Origin: Bacteroidota bacterium
GTDB taxonomy: Bacteria > Bacteroidota > Bacteroidia > Cytophagales > Cyclobacteriaceae
Assembly: GCA_023417955.1 (NCBI GenBank)
Contig: JAEZDW010000192.1
Location: 1 to 14,391, forward strand
DNA length: 14,391 nt
Direction: 5' to 3'
Shown here: piece by piece, positions 8,045 to 14,391 of the stretch
How the letters are laid out: the number at the start of each line of letters is the position of its first letter
Position numbering within the stretch: the stretch's first letter is position 1
The notes under the pieces: generated by a model
What the model was told of the DNA's origin: nothing
What the model saw: only the letters and a program-made list of their open reading frames with translations
Databases searched by the model: none
Program-made: the position numbers and the translations under genes

Positions 8045-9225
8045 TCTTTGACGAGGGGTTTGTGGCTCTTATACATATTCTGCAAATCCGATTCGAAAAA
8101 CGTTCGCGCATCATTATAGAAAATAATAAAGTCCTGCTCCGCCGGATGTCCTTTATAGGGTGCGTAGTGATGATCCCTTCTATCATTGCGCCAAACCATC
8201 AGATAGGCGATGCGAATGGCAGAGTCGGACGTGACCGGGTCGAGGATAACAGTAGTAAACCATTTGGGATCCGTAACTGACTCCAGGCCTGTTTCCGTCA
8301 CAGCTGCAACCTTATTTTTCGCTGCTGCTATCGCTGAGATTCCTTTCAGTCCATTGATAAAATCTCTGCGTCGTACCTCTTTATTCTGCTTATTGTGTTT
8401 GGAGCCAATATCCCAATAGTTGTCGTAGCCGATAACGTCCACATAGTCGTCGCCCGGATAAGCATACAGATACGACTTTTTGAAATTATTCATGTCGATC
8501 CGGCTGCGGTCGGGAGAAAACGCATAGATCAGATGATGGAATCCTTTTTCGTCGCGCAGGAATTCAACGGTGTATTTCCATAGTTTAATGTAATCCTGTT
8601 CACTCGCATGCCCCTTACCCCACCAGAACCAGTCCCCATTGTGCTCATGCCAGGGTCGAAAAATAATGGGCACGTAAGTATCACCCTACTTGCACTTTCC
8701 GAGGAATTCGGCAAGATACTCGAGGTGCTCGCGGAATTTCGCATGGGCTTTTCCTCCCGGAAGACTCTCCTTAACCGCATTGCCCCTGGACCAGGAGCTC
8801 TCACCGGTCAACGGATTGTCTACATGCCATGAAATGGTGTTGATCCCTCCGCGCTCATACGTTTGGTGGATCCATTCCAGCATTTTGTCAAAAGGAACAT
8901 TATCGATGTTATTGGGTTGTCCGATTTTCCCGAGGTCCCAGCCGTGCACTGCAGGGTACGAACCCGTCACATCTTTAACATCAGAACGGTTGGCATCACC
9001 CTTCCAACCCACGCCATATGCATCAGTATCCTGGTGACCAAAAATAAATCCCTGCTGCGCGATCCTGCGCAAATTGTCGTACAGAGCCCTGGTTTCAGGA
9101 GTCGCGTTTTGGTCAACAAGGTCCTGGCCATGCAGCGGCCCGTAAAGGAGTCCAGTTAAAAGGAGCCCTGTTAATGCCACCTGGATGCGAACACCGCCAC
9201 TGTGGATCCAATTTAAGATGTCCAT
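8041..9225 (-). pseudogene. GH26 endo-beta-1,4-mannanase interrupted by an in-frame amber codon
   Basis: Secreted mannanase expected to release mannobiose from beta-mannan. From ATG 9225 the frame encodes an N-terminal signal peptide (hydrophobic VALTGLLLTGLLYG, likely cut after LHG), then the first half of a (beta/alpha)8 barrel: GFIFGHQDTDAYGVGWKGD, YPAVHGWDLG and INTISWHVDNPLTG. At codon 180 (8688-8686) stands TAG. The same frame then continues without shift into VPIIFRPWHEHNGDWFWWG, with acid/base Glu near 194 (8646-8644), and AAVTETGLE with nucleophile Glu near 311 (8295-8293). Joined, it would be about 394 residues, normal for GH26. Both catalytic residues fall after the stop, so the truncated product would be inactive. 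Restart at GTG 8673 would give only the second half-barrel without a signal peptide. The stop TGA overlaps the symporter start. An upstream ATG at 9300 gives a poorer signal peptide. Confidence 0.88.
8686..8688 (-). other. in-frame TAG codon inside the GH26 mannanase
   Basis: Minus-strand reading around it is GGA AAG TGC AAG TAG GGT GAT. Upstream EYLAEFLGKCK and downstream GDTYVPIIFRPWHEH are both good GH26 sequence in one frame, so one base change (for example from AAG, GAG or CAG) explains it. It lies in the loop before the beta strand bearing the acid/base Glu. A partial SD (AGGGTG, overlapping the TAG) precedes a GTG at 8673. Confidence 0.9.
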
Positions 9226-9374
9226 TATTTGATGCGTTTTGTTCGGTAATACAGAACCAGCCGCTGTACCTCCGTATAGCGCGCAAATTACTCCGCCCAT
9301 ACGCTTACCGTTGCCGGATTTGTTCGTTGCGGATTCTTTTTTCAGAAAAACGGACCCGAATACAAGTTACCCGG
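9226..9374 (-). other. spacer between the acetylesterase and mannanase genes
   Basis: This 149-base gap is the widest inside the mannan cluster. It contains a GGAGGT sequence (minus strand, near 9270) with no start codon at a suitable distance, and no recognisable terminator hairpin. It could hold an internal promoter for the mannanase and following genes, but I see no clear TAnnTTTG element. An in-frame ATG at 9300 would place part of it in the mannanase coding region. Confidence 0.35.
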
Positions 9375-11297
9375 CTAACGTTGCGTCGACCACTTCCAAT
9401 TGTCAGTCTTGAATGACGAGGCGGGCAACCCTTCTTTGTTGTAAAGGTTTGCATCATCGGGGTTGTCAGACCAGGCATACCGCACTGCCACCGGTTCAGT
9501 TACCGACTCATGAAATACCACTACGTCATTTCCCTGTACGAAAGCTTTCGCCCAATAGAATTTCCCATCTTTTCCCGCAACGGTAAACCCATTCAGGTAG
9601 CCATACCGGTTGCCCCTGGCCACGAGTCCGGAACCGGTGTGATCAAACGAGAGTACAGCGCGGCCATTGCTTACCTTCATCGACTTGTAGACAGGCCCGG
9701 AATACACAACATCCTTTCCGTAAGCAGTCGCAAGCGCGTTGAGAGCGAGGCGTACACCAACATCCTTTTTGTTCCTCGGGTGAATATCCTCCGCGTCTCC
9801 GATGTCGAGCAAAACAGCCTGTCCGGTTTTCGGAACCGAAAGTGTCAGTCGCTGCGCCTCTCTTAATTCTGCCCAGCCACTCTCTACCGGTTCCTCCGCC
9901 GGCTTCATGTAGTTTGCAAGCTGTGCCCAGAAGAAAGGCAACTCATAACCCCACTTTTCTCTCCAGTTGCGAATCAGCATCGGGAACAGTGTCTGGTAGC
10001 GATGTGATTCACCGGCATTAGATTCCCCCTGATACCAGATCACTCCTTTAATCCGAAATGAAACCATGGGCGCTATCATCGCATTGTACAGGTGCGACGG
10101 GTATGAGTTGGGCCCGTAGTTGATAATTTTAAAATCTGATGTGATTACCGATGCCTTCCATTCCCACTCACCTGCAAGAGAAACCCGCTTTCCACCGGTT
10201 TCAAGATAAAGTTGCTCCGGCTTACCATAAAGGCCACCGCCACCCTGATTATCAACTACCTTCACGACAATGTGGTTTTCGCCCGGCTTCAGGAGTCCGG
10301 CTTTAATCTTGTACGACCGATCTTTATTGTAGACATCCATAGAACCCACCTGAACACCGTTCACATAGGTATAATCAACATCATCGATAGGACCAAGACT
10401 GAGTGTGGCTTCGCCTGCCGCATCAGCGCCAAGCGTCACGCTCTTGCGGAACCAGACAATACCATCAGTGTCTCCGATTTCCGTTTGCGACCATTCCTTT
10501 GGCAGATTGATCTTCTTCCATCCGGTGATACCTGCAGCCGGATCAAACCAACGTTGATTGATTCCGGGGTCCAGCTTCAATGCCTCTGCAAATCGCGCGA
10601 AGTTCTTTTCATTTTTCGCAGCGTCTTTTTCCAACGCGGCAAGGTTCATGTTTTTGAATTCAGGTTCACTGCCAATCACATCCCAGCTTATCCACGGTTC
10701 GACGCGTGTACCACCCCAGGATGAATTGACAAGACCAATTGGTACATCAAGATCCAGATGCAGCTTCTTGCCAAAGTAATAGGCGACGGCGGAAAAGAAA
10801 CGTGAATTTTTCGGGTTGCAAACAAGCCACTCACCCGTTTTAAAGTCATCCCTCACCTTGAAGCTCATATCTTTTTCAACGGTGAATAGTCTTATGTTGG
10901 GGAAATCCGACGCGGCGATTTCCTCATCAGCGTCCAGGGTAAACTGAAGTGGCCACTCCATGTTGGATTGTCCTGATCCGAGCCACACATCACCAATGAG
11001 GATGTTCTTCAGAACGATGGTATTTTTACCTATTATGGTCATCTCAAAAGGACCGCCGTGCTTCATCGGCGCGAGGGAAACCCGCCACTCACCATTCTTC
11101 GACGCCCTTGTTTCGACCTGCTGACCATTAAACGTAATTCGTACTGATTCTCCGGAAGCAGCCCAACCCCATATCGTTACCGGCTGATTCCGTTGCAAGA
11201 CCATATTGTCACCCACAATCCTTGGCAGTCTCACATCTGCCTTTGCGATAACTGTGGCGAGACAAAGTACAATAGCAAGAAGTACTCTATTCCTCAT
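9375..11297 (-). CDS. secreted SGNH carbohydrate acetylesterase with inserted jelly-roll (sialate O-acetylesterase-like, CE20-type architecture)
   Basis: Removes O-acetyl groups from carbohydrate; in this setting probably acetylated mannan or glucomannan. The 640-residue protein begins with a signal peptide (MRNRVLLAIVLCLATVIAKA). A beta-sandwich follows, with LPRIVGDNMVLQRNQPVTIW at 24-43. The SGNH domain has nucleophile Ser111 in WLGSGQSNMEWP, the block VIWYQGESNAGE (419-430), and the catalytic pair Asp504 and His506 in EDIHPRNK. Inserted between these, roughly residues 250-375, is a GH2-like jelly-roll (GIVWFRKSV, DDVDYTYVNGVQVGS, LKPGENHIVVKV). That arrangement matches esterases placed in CE20. 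It ends at TAG 9377-9375, with the C-terminal sandwich complete. As first gene of the minus-strand cluster it likely sets the transcript start. The substrate is inferred from the mannan genes; homologues are often labelled sialate O-acetylesterase without evidence for sialic acid. Confidence 0.92.
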   Translation of the reverse strand: MRNRVLLAIVLCLATVIAKADVRLPRIVGDNMVLQRNQPVTIWGWAASGESVRITFNGQQVETRASKNGEWRVSLAPMKHGGPFEMTIIGKNTIVLKNILIGDVWLGSGQSNMEWPLQFTLDADEEIAASDFPNIRLFTVEKDMSFKVRDDFKTGEWLVCNPKNSRFFSAVAYYFGKKLHLDLDVPIGLVNSSWGGTRVEPWISWDVIGSEPEFKNMNLAALEKDAAKNEKNFARFAEALKLDPGINQRWFDPAAGITGWKKINLPKEWSQTEIGDTDGIVWFRKSVTLGADAAGEATLSLGPIDDVDYTYVNGVQVGSMDVYNKDRSYKIKAGLLKPGENHIVVKVVDNQGGGGLYGKPEQLYLETGGKRVSLAGEWEWKASVITSDFKIINYGPNSYPSHLYNAMIAPMVSFRIKGVIWYQGESNAGESHRYQTLFPMLIRNWREKWGYELPFFWAQLANYMKPAEEPVESGWAELREAQRLTLSVPKTGQAVLLDIGDAEDIHPRNKKDVGVRLALNALATAYGKDVVYSGPVYKSMKVSNGRAVLSFDHTGSGLVARGNRYGYLNGFTVAGKDGKFYWAKAFVQGNDVVVFHESVTEPVAVRYAWSDNPDDANLYNKEGLPASSFKTDNWKWSTQR

Positions 11298-11576
11298 ATC
11301 GATCAGGTTTTAGAAATGTGCCTGAAAATAGCACTCTGTATGAGAATTGAAAATAACAATCATTTGACGAAGCCATGATTTGAAATATTTTGAATTCACG
11401 ACCTCAGGAACAACAATTATTCATCCCGGCCGGGGTCAGGAAAGACCATCCTACGGGCTTGCGTTTACGTGCAACCGCTTTTTTGATTGGAAATAAAAGC
11501 GTATTTTCAATAGCTTCCAGGCTTTTTACAGGTGTTTACAAGAATCAATACTGCGTCATCAGGTGATGTCTCACGT
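11298..11576. promoter_or_regulatory. divergent control region between the mannan cluster and the alpha/beta hydrolase gene
   Basis: About 280 bases without a gene, expected to carry the promoter of the mannan cluster (minus) and that of the hydrolase (plus). On the plus strand TTTG (11482-11485) is followed 16 bases later by TATTTTC (11502-11508), an imperfect match to the Bacteroidota TTTG/TAnnTTTG pair. On the minus strand only AT-rich TTATTTTC and CTATTTTC stretches are present. A perfect 10-bp palindrome CCCGGCCGGG lies at 11425-11434. No regulator gene is next to it. Confidence 0.4.
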
Positions 11577-12233
11577 ATGGGCATCGTGGGGTTGCTATTG
11601 CTCCTTATTGGCAATACCTGCCCCGGGCAATCGAAGCTGCCCGCACAGATTGAACGCCATGCGCACTACCTTTTTTATTTCCACGGCGGGATTGTTACCG
11701 CTGCAGGAGACAATGCGATCAATTCATCAGCGCCGGAATGGGGCCCGTATCAGTACAGCGCGATTCTTGATTCCCTCCGGAAACGCGGCTTCATCGTTGT
11801 GAGCGAGATCAGAAAAGAAGACATCCCGGACTCGGTATATGCATCAAAACTTGTTGACGACATTGACAGACTTCTCGACGAAGAGGTCCCGCCTCAACAT
11901 ATCATTATCGTCGGCGCCTCGGCGGGGAATGAAATTGTATTACGCGCAGCTTCAGTCTTGAGAAATGCGTCCCTTAAGTTTGTGATTACAGGAGGATGCT
12001 GGCCTGATACCTACAAGCAATACACAACGGCACCGTTGCACGGTCATTTCCTTTCCATAATTGAAGCGACCGATCCTCATGGTTCATGCGGAGCAATCTT
12101 CCGTCGACGACCCGTAAGCAGCTTCCGCGAGATAAAACTCAAGACCGGACTTAGCCACGGTTTCCTGTACCGTGGACTGAGTGAATGGATCGATCCATTG
12201 GTACACTGGTACATGGAATTGCCCGGAAAATAA
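11577..12233 (+). CDS. secreted alpha/beta-hydrolase fold protein of unknown substrate
   Basis: A 218-residue protein from ATG 11577. The N-terminus MGIVGLLLLLIGNTCPGQ is a hydrophobic signal sequence, so it probably acts in the periplasm or outside. The hydrolase fold shows the oxyanion region YLFYFHGGIV, the nucleophile elbow VGASAGNEI (G-x-S-x-G), an acidic residue in EATDPHGSC and the terminal histidine in GLSHGFLYR: a full Ser-Asp-His triad is present. The family is widespread and mostly uncharacterised; esterase or acyl hydrolase activity is plausible. A GTG at 11532 would add 15 residues including Arg15 before the hydrophobic stretch; ATG 11577 is preferred because AGGTGA lies at a proper distance before it. 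The gene is divergent from the mannan cluster and 175 bases before the MBOAT gene, so its role could belong to either group. Confidence 0.82.
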   Translation: MGIVGLLLLLIGNTCPGQSKLPAQIERHAHYLFYFHGGIVTAAGDNAINSSAPEWGPYQYSAILDSLRKRGFIVVSEIRKEDIPDSVYASKLVDDIDRLLDEEVPPQHIIIVGASAGNEIVLRAASVLRNASLKFVITGGCWPDTYKQYTTAPLHGHFLSIIEATDPHGSCGAIFRRRPVSSFREIKLKTGLSHGFLYRGLSEWIDPLVHWYMELPGK

Positions 12234-12316
12234 AACGAATCCGGCTTTAAATTACAACTCATTCGATTGCAGAAAAAGCCAGGAGGCGCCCATCATCTGC
12301 ATTGACACAAAAACAG

Positions 12317-12324
12317 TATATTTG
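12317..12324 (+). promoter_or_regulatory. probable -7 promoter element for the MBOAT gene
   Basis: TATATTTG is an exact match to the Bacteroidota -7 consensus TAnnTTTG. Transcription would start near 12331, leaving a leader of about 75 bases before ATG 12409. A TTGACA lies at 12302-12307, only 12 bases upstream counting from its TTG, which is short for a -33 element, so recognition of the upstream part is uncertain. Confidence 0.45.
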
Positions 12325-12408
12325 GAAATGTGCCTATAGGTGAAGCGGTTGTTTGGGACTGTCGCGTGGCGCTTCACCTCATGCCGAAAGCTTACTTATC
12401 TGCCTTTT

Positions 12409-13830
12409 ATGGTTTTTAACAGTATACCGTTCCTGGTATTCATCTTTTGTTTTTTCATTGTCTACTTTTCGACAAAGGGAAAAGCCAGACTCATCATCAC
12501 CCTTCTTGCAAGCTACCTCTTTTACGGTTGGTGGGATTACCGGTTCCTGTTGCTGATAATAATCTCGACGCTTATTGATTATTACCTGAGTATCGTTATC
12601 CATAAAGAAACAGACGAAGGGCGCCGTAAGCAGAAGCTCGCATTAAGTATGATCCTTAATCTCGGTATCCTCGGCTTTTTCAAGTACTTCAATTTTTTCA
12701 TCGACTCTGCGAATGACCTTCTTGGCTTAACCGGTCAGGATGCAACGTTTTCGACACTACACATTATTCTACCCGTCGGAATTTCGTTCTACACGTTCCA
12801 ATCAATGAGTTATACTATCGATGTATATCGTCGCGTGATAGAACCCGAGCCGCAGTTTATTCGCTTTGCCACATATATTGCTTTCTTTCCCCAACTCGTC
12901 GCGGGACCGATTGTTCGCGCGGTAGACTTCCTGCCGCAACTTAAAAGTGACCGTCCGTTCAACTGGACAAACTTTCAACTTGGATTATCACAGGTCGTAC
13001 TCGGGTTTGCGAAGAAAGTCGTCATCGCAGACTCTCTTGCTGTTTTCGTCGACGCGATTTTTGCCTATCCCGGCAACTACACGTCACTTGCGCTGATTAT
13101 CGGCGTTGTGTTTTATTCGTTTCAGATCTACTGCGATTTTTCAGGATATTCCGATATCGCCATTGGGCTTGCCAGGATGCTTGGGTACGAGTTTCCGGTG
13201 AACTTTAATCTGCCCTACTTTTCACGCAGCTTCAGTGAGTTCTGGGAACGCTGGCATATTTCGCTTTCAAGCTGGCTCCGCGACTACCTCTATATACCAC
13301 TTGGCGGGAACCGGAAAGGAAAATTCAACACGTATAAAAATTTGATGATCACCATGCTGCTCGGCGGTTTGTGGCATGGTGCGAATTACACATTCATCGT
13401 GTGGGGTTTTCTGCATGGATTTTATTTGATTCTTCAACGCGCCATCACCAATCTAAAGAAAGCATTTGGTATTCAATTCAGCGGTGTGATTAACTCGGGG
13501 ATAAGCATCCTGCTTGTCTACACACTCACCTGCCTGGCGTGGATATACTTCCGAAGCGTCAACATTGAAACTGCTCATGTGGTAATAAGAGGAATTCTTT
13601 CCTTCGACAACATATCTTTTGGTGACCTGCCAAACAAGTTCATAATCATGAAGTGCGGAATGCTGATTCTCACCCTTCTGTTTTTCGAAGTTATCAGTAC
13701 CCGCATTTCAATTGGAGCTACGCTGATCCGGTATCCAATGCTTCGAACAGCGTCGCTGGCAACCATACTCTGGCTGATCGCTCTTTTCGGCTCGTTCATT
13801 GACAGCCAATTTATTTACTTCCAATTCTGA
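12409..13830 (+). CDS. MBOAT-family O-acyltransferase (AlgI/DltB-like), polysaccharide O-acetylation
   Basis: Polytopic inner-membrane acyltransferase that passes acetyl groups across the membrane to an exopolysaccharide-modifying partner. It has 473 residues from ATG 12409 and about 10-12 hydrophobic segments. Family motifs are clear: LPVGISFYTFQSMSYTIDVY, AFFPQLVAGPIVRAVDFLPQ, QIYCDFSGYSDIAIGLARML, then FWERWHISLSSWLRDYLYIP and GGLWHGANYTFIVWG. The two conserved histidines are His283 (RWHISLS) and His323 (LWHGA). A GTG at 12340 would extend it by 23 basic residues, but this begins only about nine bases after the expected transcription start and lengthens the N-terminus beyond family norm, so ATG 12409 is chosen although its ribosome site is weak. 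The SGNH-like gene starts six bases after the stop, the usual operon partner. The target polymer is unknown. Confidence 0.93.
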   Translation: MVFNSIPFLVFIFCFFIVYFSTKGKARLIITLLASYLFYGWWDYRFLLLIIISTLIDYYLSIVIHKETDEGRRKQKLALSMILNLGILGFFKYFNFFIDSANDLLGLTGQDATFSTLHIILPVGISFYTFQSMSYTIDVYRRVIEPEPQFIRFATYIAFFPQLVAGPIVRAVDFLPQLKSDRPFNWTNFQLGLSQVVLGFAKKVVIADSLAVFVDAIFAYPGNYTSLALIIGVVFYSFQIYCDFSGYSDIAIGLARMLGYEFPVNFNLPYFSRSFSEFWERWHISLSSWLRDYLYIPLGGNRKGKFNTYKNLMITMLLGGLWHGANYTFIVWGFLHGFYLILQRAITNLKKAFGIQFSGVINSGISILLVYTLTCLAWIYFRSVNIETAHVVIRGILSFDNISFGDLPNKFIIMKCGMLILTLLFFEVISTRISIGATLIRYPMLRTASLATILWLIALFGSFIDSQFIYFQF

Positions 13831-13836
13831 ACCGGC

Positions 13837-14391
13837 ATGAAAAAACTCTGGCGATATTTCAGACCCGCTAATGAGGAAAAGGTTTTGGTAGCGGCTGCGA
13901 CAGATTCATTGGATGATTTTGAAGTGAATAGCAAGGTCAAAGCACTAACGCATGTGATCTGGCTGATTCTGCTCGTAGCCATCGTGTTTGCGGGGGATCG
14001 TTTCCTGGGTTACCTCTTGAGCGACCTCAACCTGAAAAGTAAATTTCGTTATTCGAGGATATACAACGGCAGTGGGAAATGCGAAATCTTATTGCTGGGG
14101 AATTCCCGCGGACATATGTTGTATCAGCCCGCGATTAAAGAAGCTACCAAAACTTCGACACTCAACCTGAGTTACAACGCCCTGCCTGTTTCGGTCGCCA
14201 GGGCACTGGTGCAGGACTACTACGAAATGTATTCGGCGCCAAAGTCATTGCTCATTGAAGTTACAATGTTGACTAAGACAGACACAAAAGTAATTGGTGA
14301 GTTTAAATCATACTATTCAGAGTCAGACCGGTTAAAAGAGGTTATCAATCAGGCGTCGCCGTTGATAGGCAACGGTGTTGAGGTGTCAAAC
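13837..14391 (+). CDS. SGNH/GDSL-like membrane-anchored protein, MBOAT partner, 3' end outside window
   Basis: Only the first 185 codons are visible. The protein starts at ATG 13837 (MKKLWRYFRP), six bases after the MBOAT stop, so the two are almost certainly co-transcribed. A cytoplasmic N-terminal stretch of about 37 residues is followed by one transmembrane segment (VIWLILLVAIVFAGDRFLGYLL, roughly 40-61; type II topology). The external domain opens with CEILLLGNSRGHMLYQPAI (about 82-100), in which the serine of GNSR stands where SGNH hydrolases have their nucleophile; then come LNLSYNALPVSVARALVQDY and LLIEVTML. Proteins of this kind next to an MBOAT gene are thought to complete O-acetyl transfer to the polysaccharide in the periplasm, as AlgX/AlgJ do for alginate. 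The catalytic Asp-His pair would lie beyond the window, so activity cannot be judged. Confidence 0.82.
   Translation, partial: MKKLWRYFRPANEEKVLVAAATDSLDDFEVNSKVKALTHVIWLILLVAIVFAGDRFLGYLLSDLNLKSKFRYSRIYNGSGKCEILLLGNSRGHMLYQPAIKEATKTSTLNLSYNALPVSVARALVQDYYEMYSAPKSLLIEVTMLTKTDTKVIGEFKSYYSESDRLKEVINQASPLIGNGVEVSN

Noticed and set aside
8041..9300. Frameshift or two separate genes as explanation for the split mannanase
   Set aside because: The halves are in the same reading frame, separated only by TAG and four sense codons before the GTG; a frameshift is excluded, and two independent half-barrel genes would be very unusual for GH26.
8686..9377. Genome-wide recoding of TAG as a sense codon
   Set aside because: The adjacent acetylesterase ends at TAG 9377-9375 just where its C-terminus is expected, and other genes in the window use TAA or TGA without internal TAG codons.
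10212..10724. 170-codon plus-strand open frame opposite the acetylesterase
   Set aside because: Antisense to the conserved inserted module and SGNH region; no family features.
11425..11434. CCCGGCCGGG palindrome as an operator upstream of the mannan cluster
   Set aside because: Ten GC-rich bases are too little evidence by themselves; no second copy was seen in the region.
12340..12408. GTG 12340 as the MBOAT start
   Set aside because: It begins only about nine bases after the likely transcription start and adds a basic stretch absent from typical family members; ATG 12409 begins directly before the first membrane helix.

Overview
The window looks like chromosomal DNA of a member of the Bacteroidota, perhaps a Cytophagales-type environmental bacterium. 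This is an inference from three things: most genes have weak or no Shine-Dalgarno sequences, there is at least one good TAnnTTTG-type -7 promoter element, and the central gene cluster closely resembles the Bacteroides fragilis mannan operon (mannanase, symporter, mannosylglucose phosphorylase, cellobiose 2-epimerase). No tRNA, rRNA, CRISPR, phage or transposase gene was seen.

Layout. (1) Bases 1-1902, minus strand: a proteostasis pair, namely a DegP/HtrA-type periplasmic serine protease whose 3' end lies outside the window and, upstream of it, an Hsp20 small heat-shock protein with its own strong rho-independent terminator. (2) Bases 2165-3163, plus strand: a stand-alone family 2 glycosyltransferase. 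(3) Bases 3198-11297, minus strand: a six-gene cluster for beta-mannan use, in transcription order a secreted SGNH acetylesterase (CE20-like), a GH26 endo-beta-mannanase, an SSS-family symporter, a GH130 mannosylglucose phosphorylase, a cellobiose 2-epimerase, and a cupin-type mannose-6-phosphate-isomerase-like protein. (4) Bases 11577-12233, plus strand: a secreted alpha/beta hydrolase of unknown substrate, divergent from the mannan cluster. (5) Bases 12409-14391, plus strand: an AlgI/DltB-like MBOAT O-acetyltransferase followed by an SGNH-like membrane-anchored partner that is cut by the window end; together these form a polysaccharide O-acetylation module.

How the mannan cluster probably works: the esterase strips acetyl groups, the mannanase makes mannobiose, the symporter imports it, the epimerase converts Man-beta-1,4-Man to Man-beta-1,4-Glc, and the GH130 enzyme phosphorolyses that to mannose 1-phosphate and glucose. 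The cupin may then act after a phosphomannomutase, encoded elsewhere, to feed fructose 6-phosphate into glycolysis. Gene junctions are tight from the mannanase onward (ATGA overlap, 15-base gap, 20-base overlap), which points to one transcript with translational coupling.

The most striking anomaly is an in-frame amber (TAG) codon in the middle of the GH26 mannanase, at 8686-8688. The two halves are in the same frame and both are well conserved, so this is a single nonsense change (a real mutation, an assembly or sequencing error, or a readthrough/restart event) and not a frameshift. TAG is used as an ordinary terminator by the neighbouring esterase gene, which argues against genome-wide TAG recoding. 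I found no convincing wholly new system; the unusual points are this interrupted mannanase, the extended gene complement of the mannan operon, and the acetyl-removing and acetyl-adding modules lying side by side.
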